A stretch of DNA of 64,000 nt, taken from contig NC_037316.1 in NCBI RefSeq assembly GCF_000143535.2, positions 186,001 through 250,000 of the forward strand. Direction: 5' to 3'. How positions within the stretch are numbered: position 1 is the first letter of the stretch; every line of letters starts with the position of its first letter. Below are positions 12,724 through 23,797 of this stretch, in pieces. This DNA comes from Botrytis cinerea B05.10 (lineage: Eukaryota; Ascomycota; Leotiomycetes; Helotiales; Sclerotiniaceae). The notes below the pieces were generated by a model. That model did not search any database, was not told the DNA's origin, and saw only the letters and a list, made by a program, of their open reading frames with translations. Made by a program: the position numbers and the translations under genes.

Positions 12724-15700
12724 ATGCCTTCTTCAGAGAGAGAGTCTTCTCGCGATGGCGATAGACTTGCTCTTGTACATAGAAATTCCGCGCATTCCAT
12801 ATCCTCATCAATAGATTCTGGACGAGCAATTGTTCCAATGTAAGCTTTTATTTATCTCATCTATATGTCAACACGATTCTGACGGTGAATTTATAGGTGG
12901 GATAGTTCTGATCCAGAACGCGCACCTCCTCCACTTCCCATGAACCCCTCGTCCCCGAGTGTCTCATCGCGAGGAACTTCGGCTGCTATCAAGTCTGCAC
13001 ATGCGGCGCTTACTGAAAGAGCTCGCGACAATACTTATTTTATCAATATACCACCCCCAAAACGCCTCACCGAACCATCCCCAGAACGTTTACTGATTAA
13101 GGGTGCTGCTCCCGGTCATAAACGAATGCAATCTTTGCAAAATGGTAGTGTCAGAGATTTGAGTAGTTTTATTGAAAGTGGAACTTTCGGTCCATTGAAA
13201 CCTCCAGAGAAAATATCAGCAAGACCTGCGACACCACACGCCAGCAAGGATTTCTCATTCGACCCATCGCCAGAGAAGTTTTCCGACAAGATGTCAGATA
13301 AAGATTCGGCTCGAGCCACAACACCTACCAAAAGAGCCGAGTCGCCTCGGGAAAGACGCGACTCCATACATGTACGACCTTCACTGCGCCGGCCACCCCA
13401 TGGTATGTTTAGCGAAAACACGCCCCCTCAGTCAGCCACGATGCAGGCTCTTCACAACATGACGAGTAAGGAGACAGATCCACCTCTTGCCAATGTCACC
13501 AATGGCTCTACTGCCTTAGTGCGACAACCTCAAACGTTCGACGCCATCTCAAATCAAATTCTCAGTCTCACCAGTATATGCACCAGCCTGCAGAGGGAAA
13601 TGGCGCAATTGAGTAGAAGAAGTAAGGATAACGCTACAGATCTAGTCAGTCTAAAGGAAGCGACAAATGCCAGGGATGAGGATATACGTAAGAGTCTCCG
13701 AGAACTGGTTACTGGCTTGTCTGATGCTGGCTCCGAGCGTACACTATATGGAGGCAATAATCTTTACGCGGACAACAAAGGACATGCTTCACCATCCTCA
13801 TCACGCAATTCAAAAGGATTCTCGCTTCCTCGAATCCCTAGCCCAAACAGCTTCGCTGCTTCATTGGATCGAGAAACCTTATTATCCACCCCGCTTACGA
13901 GAGATCATGGTCGAGAACACATTGGCGACGCTGCTGCGCATGCTGCTAGTGTGGCTCTGCTCGAAAAGGTACTGCGAGAGATGGGAACTAAAGAAGGACA
14001 AGAGTTGTTAATATCTCGACTTACGGAAATCGCTGAGCAACTTGGTCGGGAAGGAATGTCGACAGCCAAAAAACTAGAGGACCTGGTAGAATTTATCAAG
14101 AAAAATACTGAAATTTCTCAATCTCTAATTGCCCATCACAACAACAATCGCGAACAAGAGACCAGGGGACGTAAATATAGCTTTGAAGAGGATTCGCCAA
14201 GACTAGAACTAGATTTTGATAGGCCGGCCTCTGTCGCACAGAAATTAGAGGCTCTTGTCGCCACTGGAGCAAATAGAGACCGACACAAATCGCAAGGGCG
14301 CAGTCGATCAGGTGAAGTATTAGGTGATGATGTCATCCAAGTTATACGAAGTGTCAAAGATAGCGTCGCACAAGGAGGTGGCCTTACCGCAGAAGTCAAG
14401 GCACTAGTTCGAGAACTTCGTGGTGAGGTTTTGGGTATGGGACGAGAGATCGGCAGAAAATTAGATCAAGCCAGCAAGGATGGAGCTTCCAATGGTGCCG
14501 ATGTCACTATTGTCGTTCAAAATGGGTTGGAGGAGTTGAAAGAGCATATGAATCAACTTATCCGTGAAAGTCGACGTCAAAACTCCGCTTCCGCTGCCAC
14601 ACAAAAGATTGACTACAAAGAAGTCTATAACGTGGTACGCTCAGCGGTAACTGAAAAGTCCGAATCAAGGGAAGACATTATTGATGCGGTTCGAGAAGCT
14701 TGGGAAAACTATAAACCGGATATCGAGTTGCAGCATTTTGGTCTCGAGAGAGAGGAACTATTGGCATGCTTGAAGGAGGGCATTCAAGAGTTTGCGCCTC
14801 AGAACGAACCGGGAGCAACACGAGAGGAAGTCTTTGCCGCAGTCATTGAAGGATTGAAGCATTTCACTCCGCCACCAGTGGATAACGAATCATTATCTCG
14901 AGACGAAATTCTCGATGCTGTTCGTGAGTGCCTTGAGGAGTTTGAGTTTCCAGCTGCACCAATGCCAGAGCCTCGCGAACCTGAAATCACTAGAGACGAT
15001 ATGCTTGATGCTGTGGCGGAAGGTCTTAGAACTTTCGACTTTTCTGCAAACCCCACGGCACTCAGTGCAGAGGTTCTTCAAGGGTTCACTCAAACTGAAA
15101 TGATTCAAGCCGTTAAAGAGGGTCTCAAAGAATTTGATTTTGCTGCTATCAACCGTGGTCATGATGACATCAAAAGAGACGATATGGTGGTCGCTATTCG
15201 AGAAGGGCTCCAAACATTTGGACTTGCTAACCAGAATCGCGAAATGGATGGAGGTGTTACTCGAGATGACGTGGTAGGCGCAGTTACCGAAAGCCTACAT
15301 ACGTTTGACTTCTCCGGCAGTATTCATTCACCACATCATGGCGAAGAATCCATCACTCGTAACGACATGTTTGAAGCTGTGAGAGCAGGTCTTGAAAGCT
15401 TCGAATTTCCCACTTTGAACAGGGAAGTCGGAGATAGTATTAGTAGGGAAGACGTTTTCGATGCCGTGAAAGAGAGTCTCCACAATTTCAACTTTGGCGC
15501 ATTAATACCAGCCTCCGACCCCGAGGAAAAAGAAACAGGAATTTCTCGGGAGGATGTTTTCGAGGCTGTCAAAGATGGCCTGCAAACCTTTGATTCCGCT
15601 CTCACACGCGAGGTTGGTGGAAACACCGGCATTAATCGCGGCGATATCCTTGACGCTGTGAAAGAGGGACTTCATACTTTCGGTTCTGCTCTTACTAGGG

Positions 15701-18700
15701 AAATCGGTGGAAGCGGCAGTCTTACACGTAATGATGTAATGGATGCTGTCAAAGATGTTTTGACCACTTTTGATTCAGCCCTTATTCGAGGAAGAGCCGA
15801 AAGCGGAGCAACTCGCGAAGAAATCGTCGATGCCATGCAGGAAGTTATGACCAAATTCCATGGCTCATCCATAGCTTCAGGTCCAAGCCAAGGAATTACT
15901 CGCGATGATGTCGTCGATGCTTTACAGGAGGTTCTGGAAGGGTTCAACTCGGCTCTAACCAAAAATGTTGGAGGTTCTGCAACTCGTGCTGAAGTTTTCG
16001 AGGCTATCAAAGTCGGTCTCGAATCACATGAATCTAGTGGTAACATAACTCGGAATGACGTCCATGAAGTTATCAAAGAGAATCTTCAGAATTACCATAT
16101 TGAAAGTGCCCTTACCCGCGACGAAGTTGTGGAGGCCGTCCAAGAAGTATTGACGGCGTTCGATTCTGCATTAACCAAAGATGCTTCTTCAACAGTTACA
16201 CGAGATGATGTTCTAGGGGCCGTGAAAGAAGGACTTCAAGCGCAGACATCTAGTATCACGCGCGATGAAGTTCTTCAAGCCATAAAGGACGGCCTTCAAT
16301 CAAAAGAAATTGCATCAACTCGGGAGGATGTCGATTCAATCACTCGAGATGATGTATTCGATGCTGTGAAGAATGGATTTGAGATCCATGAAATTGGAGG
16401 AAGTGTCACCCGGGACGATATTCTCGAAGCAGTCAAAAGTGCTAGTTTCACACGTGAAGACATACTTGATGCCGTGAAAGATGGACTCCAAACCTTTGAT
16501 TCGGCATTGACAAGAGGTGTCACACCTACATGCACTAAAGCTGATGTTTTCGAGGCTGTACGAGTTGGTTTACAATCTCAAAGATTCCCACCAACAGTCA
16601 CACGTGAAGATGTATTCGAAGCCGTCTCAGATGGCCTTCAAACATTCAACTCCGCCATCGTTAGCGTTAGAGAGGCAAATGCTAGCAAAGGCGACGTCTT
16701 CGACGCTGTCAAGGAAGGTTTCGAAACATACAACAACGCTCTTACTCTTGATATTCCAGTGGGCGTTAGTCGTGAGGATGTTCTAGATGCAGTGAAGGAG
16801 GGACTACAAACGTTTAACTCAGCGCTCACTACCGAAAATGATGTCAAGGTTGACCGAGAGGATATTCTTGAAGCAGTCAAAGAGGGCCTCGAAAACTTTG
16901 ATTTTGCTGCTGCTAAGGCGTCTACCGATCTAAGTCGAGAAGTTGTGGAAAATATCACCCGTGCCGATGTTATTGAAGCCGTGAAAGCAGGACTAGAAAG
17001 CTCACCACAATCTGTTGACAAATTCACTGCTCAAGTCTCGGAACGCATACATGAAATTATGGACTCTGTACGAATCGAATTCAAGGCAGTTTCAGACGAA
17101 GCTAAACAACAGGTTGTTGCAAATGGACGGGATTCCGAGCAACTACTAGATGCAACTAAAGACGGATTTGAGAAGCTCCGATCTGACATTGAAGCTTACG
17201 TTGATCGAGCCTCAGATGTCACAGGTAAAGATGAGATTCTCGAGAACATGCGGGATAACTTCGCTACGCTTCGTTCCGAAGTGGAAGAACTTATCTCTAA
17301 AAGCTCAACTACTGGTCTTGAAAAAGTCCACAGTGAACTTGAGCATCTTCGAGGTTCGATAGCATCAGCTTTGGTTCCATCAGGAGCAAGCGATGATAAA
17401 GATGAGATTCTTGATGCCTTGAAGGAAGGTTTCGATGGTCTTAAACCTGGTATGGAAGTCTCGCGGTCACGAGATATTGACGAAGAAAACATGCCAGGAA
17501 CCAGAGAAATCATCGACGCTCTGCAAGACGGGTTCTCTGTTCTCAAAGCTGAGGTTGAAAAGGCTGCCAACAAGCCTATCGATATGACTGTTAATCATGA
17601 AATTCTCGACACCCTCAAGAAAGGTCTAGAGAATGTCAAAGTTGATTTTGAAATTCTCAAAGAGAATCAAAAGAAAGAGCAAGCACTGGTAGAAGTCTCT
17701 GATCGCGCATTGGTTCCAGCTAAGGACAGCCTCTCTCATAATGATATTGGGAATCTAGAGATGCTCATTACCCAGCTTGGCATCAAAGTAGCAGCACTGG
17801 AGTCGAAGGAACAGCTTCCACCACAACTTGCTCCTGGTTCTGTGACCAAAGAAGATTTGGCTAAAGTCGAGGAGCTGCTTCGAAGTGTTCAAGATAAAGT
17901 GGAGGGGGTTGTTACGCGCGAGGTTATCCCTGATGAAGATAGAGTCAAGAAGGAAGACCTTAATGCCATTGAGATTTTGCTTCACAATGCAAAAGCTAAG
18001 CTTGATGAGATCGACCCTGAACAAACTGCTAAGAAGGAGGACATTGAGACTATGGGTGTCTTCGTTCTTGAAATCCGAGATGGTGTCAATGCAATGATTG
18101 AACATCTTGAGGAAGTCTTGAAGAAAGATGACATCACTTCTATCGAAACTGCAGTACATGATGTCATGAATGCCCTCGCAGAAATAAAGGAGCAAGTCAG
18201 TAACGAATTCAAGAGTCTCGACAAGGTTACAAAGACCGACGTTGAAGCTGTCGAATCTGTATGTCTTGACATCAAATCTGCTATCGAGCAAACCGTTGTT
18301 CCAGAATTTGCAGTTTTAGCTACGAAAGACGAAGTTACCACACTAGGTACCTTGGTGAAGGAAACCGCCGGTCGAATTGAATTACATGCAACGACGAATG
18401 CCAAAGCTTTCGAGGACCGACAGGCGGAAACTGTTGGTGTTAGTGAACGTGTTACAGAGGTCAAATCTTTCCTCATGGAATTCAGGGATGCAGTCAAGGA
18501 GAAGCTCGACGAAGGTACAGCTAATGTCGAGACAGTTCGCACATTCCTTGAAGGTCTTGGAGAAACTATCAACAAAAATGGCACTATGTCCGAAGATCTA
18601 CAAGCAATGTTTCATGCTATGACAGAAGAGTTTGAAAAGACTAATGCTGGTATGGTTGGATCTAAGCTCGATACTGATGAAAAGTTTCAACAAACATGGG

Positions 18701-20406
18701 ACAAGCTCGATTCACATTTTGATGAAAAGTTTACTGAAATCATTACCAAATATGATGAGCTCCAGAACTTCTTGGAAGAAAGAGCCACAGCCGGCGTAGA
18801 AAAAACAACAGAAGTTGAGGCTAACATCATAAGCACGAAGCAAGTGGCTGAAGATGTCAAGGGCCTACTTGATACATTAATAAGTGCTGTGACAGACTCC
18901 GCCGAAAAGATGGATGAAGGCTCAAAGACCGTTTTCAACCGTGTTGATGAAACTTTTATCAGAGTAGAGGAAACTCACGCCGATGCTAAGGTCGAGCACC
19001 AGCTCACACGCGAACAAGTATTGAAGACTTTGGGCGTTGTGGAAGGAGTTCATGGAACTGTAACGGAGTACAATCCCCAAATTCTTGACATGATCAAAGA
19101 TGTTCTTAAAATGGTTGGCCAGCATTACGAACATTCAAAGAATTCGGTAGAGACAATTCAGGAGAAGATCGCCGAAATTCCTCCTCCACCAGAAATCCCT
19201 CCTCCTGTTGAATACGATGATACACCTGTTCACGAGAAGCTTGATAAGCTTGTGGACCATGTGCAAGAAGCCGGAAAGTCCGTGGCACAATTGGAAATGC
19301 TTGACAAGATCCATCGACAAATGATGTCTACTGCTGCAGAAGTTTCTCAATTTGTCACAACCCAGACCCAAAAAATTGCAGATGACCATGAAAGTAAGGA
19401 ACAAGCTGCCGCAGAAGCTGCCATTGCCTTGGAGAGACGTCTTGTTCAGAAAGAACAAGTCGAAGCATCGATTGCTTCACTTAAAGGCGAAGAAAGAGCT
19501 ATGAAGGAATATATTACCAAGCTTAAGACCGACAAAGAAGATTTGCTTCATCAAAAAATGAGACTCTCTTCTGATGTTTCTAGCTTGGAAACAGCTTTAA
19601 GAATCCGCCGTGAAGAATTACAAGAAATGGAAGAAAGAGCTGAAGGACTTGAGAGACGAATTCTTGAGGGAGTCATTGATCATTCCCGAGCCCTTTTGTT
19701 AGCAAATGGCAATAGAAAGAAAGCACGAGATCCTATGAGTCGTAAACGGAACCCCACTCAACGCAACTCAACGGCTCATTCTATCGCCTCCAGCGTCGCT
19801 TCCAAAGCTCCATCGATTACACAGGGCGCTGTTAATATGGCAATGAAAAACCGCTCTCCTACCAAAGGACCTCAAGCCAACCAGGCCCAAAGACGCATTC
19901 TATCCCTGAGTCAAATCAACAATAATCTTACAAGTGGCAACTTCAAACGCAGTCACAGTGTCAAACAGCCCAGTGCTGCTGCTACTCCACGTAAAACTAG
20001 CTGGGGAGAAGACTCAAACAAATCCCGCAATTACGGAGAACTTAACAAGGAGAATCTGGCTTTGAAAGAATATGAAGATGAAGATGAAGAAAACAAAGAA
20101 TCAGGCCATCTTTCCGATCATGAAGGCGGAAATCAAAGCGATTCAAACACAATGAGAAGAAGTAGTCATGGTACTACTGTTATTACGGGAAATGAAGGAA
20201 CAGAGTATTCGGAGAGTATTGATGGTGGTGGAAGAGATCGAGATGAGGATAGAGATAGGGATGAGGGGTCAGAATCGGATTATGAAACGGAAACGGACTT
20301 GGGAACCAATAGTCATCTGGGCACCGAAAGTGAATTGTCGAGTAGTAGTTTGGGAAAGGGAAAAGACTATAATGCGGTGGTTTTGTATGAAGAGGAAGTT
20401 GTTTAG
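12724..20406 (+). CDS. Giant repeat/coiled-coil protein, 2541 aa (chromosome-segregation-ATPase-like annotation in relatives)
   Basis: Two exons, 12724-12839 and 12897-20406, with a 57-bp intron (GTAAGC...TATAG) joining to IVPMWDSSD. The ATG at 12724 adds 53 residues before the first ATG of the long frame and reads as a normal Ser/Arg-rich N terminus. Residues 1 to about 430 are disordered and rich in Ser, Pro and charge. About 629-1606 hold around 34 imperfect repeats with the core (T/S)R(D/E)D(V/I)xxAVKEGLxxF. Then comes a long charged helical region (about 1610-2215), a classic coiled coil (about 2217-2307, e.g. LERRLVQKEQVEASIASL), a basic Ser/Arg segment with SHSVKQPS, and an acidic tail (EDEDEENKE, RDRDEDRDRDE). 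Fungal proteins of this look are often named chromosome segregation ATPase-like, but I see no Walker A or B motif, so ATPase activity is not supported. A cytoskeletal or polarity scaffold is a guess. Antisense frames here are shadows of the repeats. Confidence 0.9.
14665..17640 (+). repeat. Coding array of about 34 degenerate ~90-bp repeat units
   Basis: I counted about 34 occurrences of a helical core such as TRDDVFDAVKEGLQTF, SREDVLDAVKEGLQTF and TKADVFEAVRVGLQSQ. Spacing is 18 to about 40 residues, often with linkers like DSALTREVGG. Early units (14.67-15.1 kb) and late units (17.15-17.64 kb) are more diverged than the central ones, as expected if the array grew by internal duplication. 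DNA identity between units is moderate, so expansion is not very recent. Confidence 0.88.
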
Positions 20407-20957
20407 TCCATTGATGGTTGGAGATGGAGATGAGGGAACTGATGTGGGCAGTGTTGGATTCTATGGAGGGGCTTTTCGTAAACTACAAATTCACGCGGTA
20501 ATGGTCTAATTCTTGTATTTTTTTGACCCTCTTACTCGCTTTGGGAAACGGAGGAAGGGGTGGCTTTGTTTTTGCTAGGAAGCAAGGGATCATGACAGGA
20601 CCTACAATATACCCTAGTATGTGGGTTTCTTGATGAAGTCCTGATTGAAGTTTATGATTTTTATATCTTTTTCCTTTCTATGAATAGCGTTTTAGCGTTT
20701 AGTATATTTTATATCCTTTTTGGTTGTGGTATTTTCAATTTCAAAGATTCCCTTGCGAAGGCGGCATACTAGGTAGTTAGATAGTAGTAGTAGTAGTACA
20801 AGTACAATTACAATTTTTATCTTCTCATATATTCTTCTATGGTATCGTTCATTGCATGCATTGTGAGTAGAGATATGAATCTGTCCCCATTAGTATCTTA
20901 AGTACGAACACAACTACCTCGCATCGACATAAAACCACCCATACTGCCCTTCTGAAG
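20407..20957. other. Convergent intergenic region (3' ends of two genes)
   Basis: This lies between the stop of the giant gene and the stop of the seryl-tRNA synthetase gene on the other strand. It is T-rich on the plus strand, with ATATTTTATATCC near 20704 and a short TAG/TAGTAG run at about 20779-20797. It presumably holds two overlapping poly(A) regions. No gene seen. Confidence 0.6.
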
Positions 20958-22478
20958 TTACTCCCTCTTCAAAACTTTCCTCCCCGCCATCCACGGCCAC
21001 AAAACTTCGGGCACCCTAACCTCTTTCCTCTCCTCGTCCCATCCATTTTCTAAAATGGCAGCCACAATCCTAGGCACCGCAAGCGCTGTTCCATTAACAG
21101 TCCACGGAAACGCAATTTTCCCTCCATTCTTATCAATATCCACTCTCGTCGCCAATCTCCTACTTTGATAATCCCCGCAGATACTTAATGATGTTACTTC
21201 GCCCCATCCATTATCTCTTTCTCTGCGCGAGGGAAAGAAGGCTTCGATATCTATTTTGCGCATAGCTGAGGCGCCGAGATCGGTAGAGGGCATTTCGAGG
21301 ATTCGACAGTGGAGATCGAGGGAGGTGAGGATGGTGGTTTGGAGGGAAAGCATTTCGTTGAAGATTTCTGTGGTTTCTGGGAGGGAAGGCGAGGTCCAGG
21401 CAAACATTTCGACTTTTGTAAATTCGTGCACTCGATACAGTCCCTTGGTGTCGATGCCACGAGCGCCAGCTTCGGCGCGGTAACAGCGGGATGTGGCGAT
21501 TGTTTTCAAAGGGAGGAGGGATTCGTGGAGAGTGGTGTTTGCTTTCATCCCCGCGAGAGGAATTTCGGCGGTTCCGGCGAGGGAATATGTTGGTTTTGCG
21601 CTTTCGGCATCGGAAGGAGATTGGGTGATGGAGTAAATTTGTTGTTCGTCTGATTGATCGCGGGGTTGGAAACCGCATGCTGATGCGATGTGGGAATATA
21701 CCATTGAGGGGGGAGAAACGATGGACCAGCCTTTTGAGAGAGCGAGAGAGAGGGAATACTGGATTAGGGCTTGTTCGAGGAGTGCGGCACCGTTGAGTAG
21801 ATAATACCATCCCCAACCGGAAGTATTGGCTGCAGAGGAAAAATCAAGGAGGTTTAATTCGCTACCTATGTGGACGTGAGACCGCCATACTCGATCTGAG
21901 GAGGCGGCTTTGGGTTCGGGATGTTCGTTGATGGTTCCTATTACTTTTGGTTCTGAGCCGCGGGGAGTGGAATCGGATGTAAGGTTTGGAATTGCGGATG
22001 CGAGTGTGTTGATTTCTGTCATGAGCATTGATTCTGAAGATTCTATTTCAGAGATTTTATCCTTCAGACTTCTAGCTTCTGCGATAATCTCCTCTTTGGA
22101 AAGGGCGCGTAACTTTTGAATTTCTTCTGAACCGTCATCTCGTATTGCTTTTGGATTTGCAAGTTGAAGTTTTAATTTATTATTTCTTTCCCGTAATGAT
22201 CTTGCATCGCGCTGATAATCGTGCCATTGTTCGAATAGATTTATGATTTTGGCTGGGTATGTTGACTGCAATTTGTAATTTCTTTCTAGACAACTTGTTT
22301 CGTATAATTCGGGATTAGCTCGTATATGTTTTGTATCGATAGATTGTTTGGGGGCTATGGAGGGCTTGGGTATTTCGGAACGTAAACGTGGAGAGACATG
22401 GTATGGACGACGAGGAGATGGACGTGAGAGGGATTGGAATTGACATCGTAAACATGTAAAGCGTTTTATCGTTGACAT
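20958..22478 (-). CDS. DIA4: Mitochondrial seryl-tRNA synthetase
   Basis: A single exon encodes 506 aa. It charges mitochondrial tRNA-Ser with serine in the matrix. The frame extends 23 codons upstream, but there the only initiator-like codon is TTG, so I chose the ATG at 22478. It gives MSTIKRFTCLRCQFQS, a basic, acid-free leader as expected for mitochondrial import. An N-terminal tRNA-binding coiled coil follows (about 80-150, RDARSLRERNNKLKLQL). The class II catalytic domain shows motif 2 (CYRAEAGARG... GLYRVHEFTKVE, about 330) and motif 3 (NGTALAVPRIVAAILENGW, about 461). In the usual TSSCSNCxDFQxRR block this protein has LSICGDYQSRRLATR, consistent with the divergent mitochondrial branch. 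Length fits fungal mitochondrial SerRS. It is convergent with the giant gene; an intron-containing tRNA-Arg gene lies upstream on the same strand. Confidence 0.93.
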   Translation of the reverse strand: MSTIKRFTCLRCQFQSLSRPSPRRPYHVSPRLRSEIPKPSIAPKQSIDTKHIRANPELYETSCLERNYKLQSTYPAKIINLFEQWHDYQRDARSLRERNNKLKLQLANPKAIRDDGSEEIQKLRALSKEEIIAEARSLKDKISEIESSESMLMTEINTLASAIPNLTSDSTPRGSEPKVIGTINEHPEPKAASSDRVWRSHVHIGSELNLLDFSSAANTSGWGWYYLLNGAALLEQALIQYSLSLALSKGWSIVSPPSMVYSHIASACGFQPRDQSDEQQIYSITQSPSDAESAKPTYSLAGTAEIPLAGMKANTTLHESLLPLKTIATSRCYRAEAGARGIDTKGLYRVHEFTKVEMFAWTSPSLPETTEIFNEMLSLQTTILTSLDLHCRILEMPSTDLGASAMRKIDIEAFFPSRRERDNGWGEVTSLSICGDYQSRRLATRVDIDKNGGKIAFPWTVNGTALAVPRIVAAILENGWDEERKEVRVPEVLWPWMAGRKVLKRE

Positions 22479-22791
22479 TTTGGATATTGAGGGGAAGGAT
22501 GGTGGGATGATATTATTTTTTTGGAAGCTTAACCTTAGAGCTAACAATAAGATAAGATTAACCTTAGCTGTTGAAACTAAGAAATGTGAGCTGAGCTGAT
22601 TATTATTGGATGAATCTAAAATGCGGGGTACACTCGGTAAAACTATTTTCCGACCCCTTCGCCAAAAAATTTGCAGCCAACACCAAAAAAACGTCTAGAT
22701 GAGACTCTGAATTCAAAAAAGGATGTCAAAACAACGGAATGTCCAAAAAGTGATTTCAAGATCGGATTTAAACCGACGGAACTCAGGGTTA
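22479..22791. other. Promoter region of the seryl-tRNA synthetase gene and tRNA 3' flank
   Basis: This holds the upstream region of the minus-strand synthetase gene and the 3' flank of the tRNA gene. On the minus strand a T5 run at about 22745-22749 lies some 43 bp beyond the tRNA 3' end and could stop RNA polymerase III. No other feature seen. Confidence 0.5.
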
Positions 22792-22889
22792 CTCCCTACG
22801 TAGGGCTCGAACCTACAGCCTCAAGATGGATTCATATATAGGTATGAGCCTAATAGAAGTCTTGCGCGCTACCATTGCGCCAGCAGGGA
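22792..22889 (-). tRNA. tRNA-Arg (anticodon TCT) with a 26-nt intron
   Basis: The minus strand folds as a full tRNA. The acceptor stem is TCCCTGC with GTAGGGA (one G-U pair), discriminator G. The D stem is GCGC/GCGC with loop AATGGTA, the anticodon stem CAAGA/TCTTG, the variable loop AGGCT, and the T stem GTAGG/CCTAC with loop TTCGAGC. The anticodon loop reads CT-TCT-A before a 26-nt insertion at the canonical position 37/38. Mature length is 72 nt plus CCA. The B box (GGTTCGAGCC) and the A-box-like TGGCGCAATGG are intact. The D arm and anticodon loop closely resemble other fungal tRNA-Arg(UCU). It decodes AGA. Confidence 0.93.
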
Positions 22890-23797
22890 AATCAAATGAT
22901 TTCTTAGTAGATTGTTGAGAACCAATGCTTAATTCAAAACTATATTTCACTATGTATTAAGGAACTCGCGTACTACAAACCGGTCTTCCATGCCAATGCA
23001 ATAATTGCAGCCGAAAACACCAGTCTAAACGGCCATTACATATTCATATTGCGGCTAGTATGTCAATAGATACTCTATATAATACGAGATTCAATATAGG
23101 TTTCATAATAATACTTTTTGGGGTTGAAAAATTCATACAAGTTATAAGGTAGGGTAGTGTAAGATGTAGGGATATCGATTAACAACGATTTCGAAGACTA
23201 TCTAGTTATATGATGTGACTGGATAGTACTATTGTAGGTCTATTATTGATAAAAGTTATATGGGGGATTGATTGTAGTAAGACAATGAAATATATACTGA
23301 CTCGAATGTATATAGATGTTCCTTCTCTTGCTCCATCAAATGATTTCTTCCCACCTCTAGTCTTGTGCGCTCGTATAGACGGGTACGTGCTCGTATGCCC
23401 CTGCAAGCATATATGCTCGCCAAGTGATCGTTGAGCCAAGGGCCCGTTAGTCACGTGGTTGCTGCTATAATACTGGGGCGTCCAGGGGATTTGGCGGAGG
23501 TGTATTTGTAAGCGATGAAAGATGGATTCGTTACAGGCAGTATACTGTACTCAAATGGTGGCAGGCTTTTAGTTTAGAAGTCTTTCTTCTTTTCTTTTAT
23601 TTCACTTGATTGGTAGACTTCTATGATCCTACTTTTAATAATCGATTTAACCTATTTTATTCCGATTTTCTATGATACAGGGGGATCACGGTTAAACGAT
23701 ACGCTGACTCCGAACAAGGCGCTCTCAAATCGCACTGTTACAAACACAAACTATATAGTTATTTTAACTGCTTGGTTCACATATGTAACAAATTTAA
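22890..23797. other. Intergenic region between tRNA-Arg and the regulator gene
   Basis: AT-rich, with only short frames on both strands. An in-frame-looking stretch at 23246-23454 is open on both strands but has no protein-like pattern. No repeats or terminal inverted repeats seen. Confidence 0.5.

Noticed and set aside
13116..19458. Many long antisense frames inside the giant repeat gene
   Set aside because: They recur with the repeat units and mirror the biased codon pattern of the real gene.
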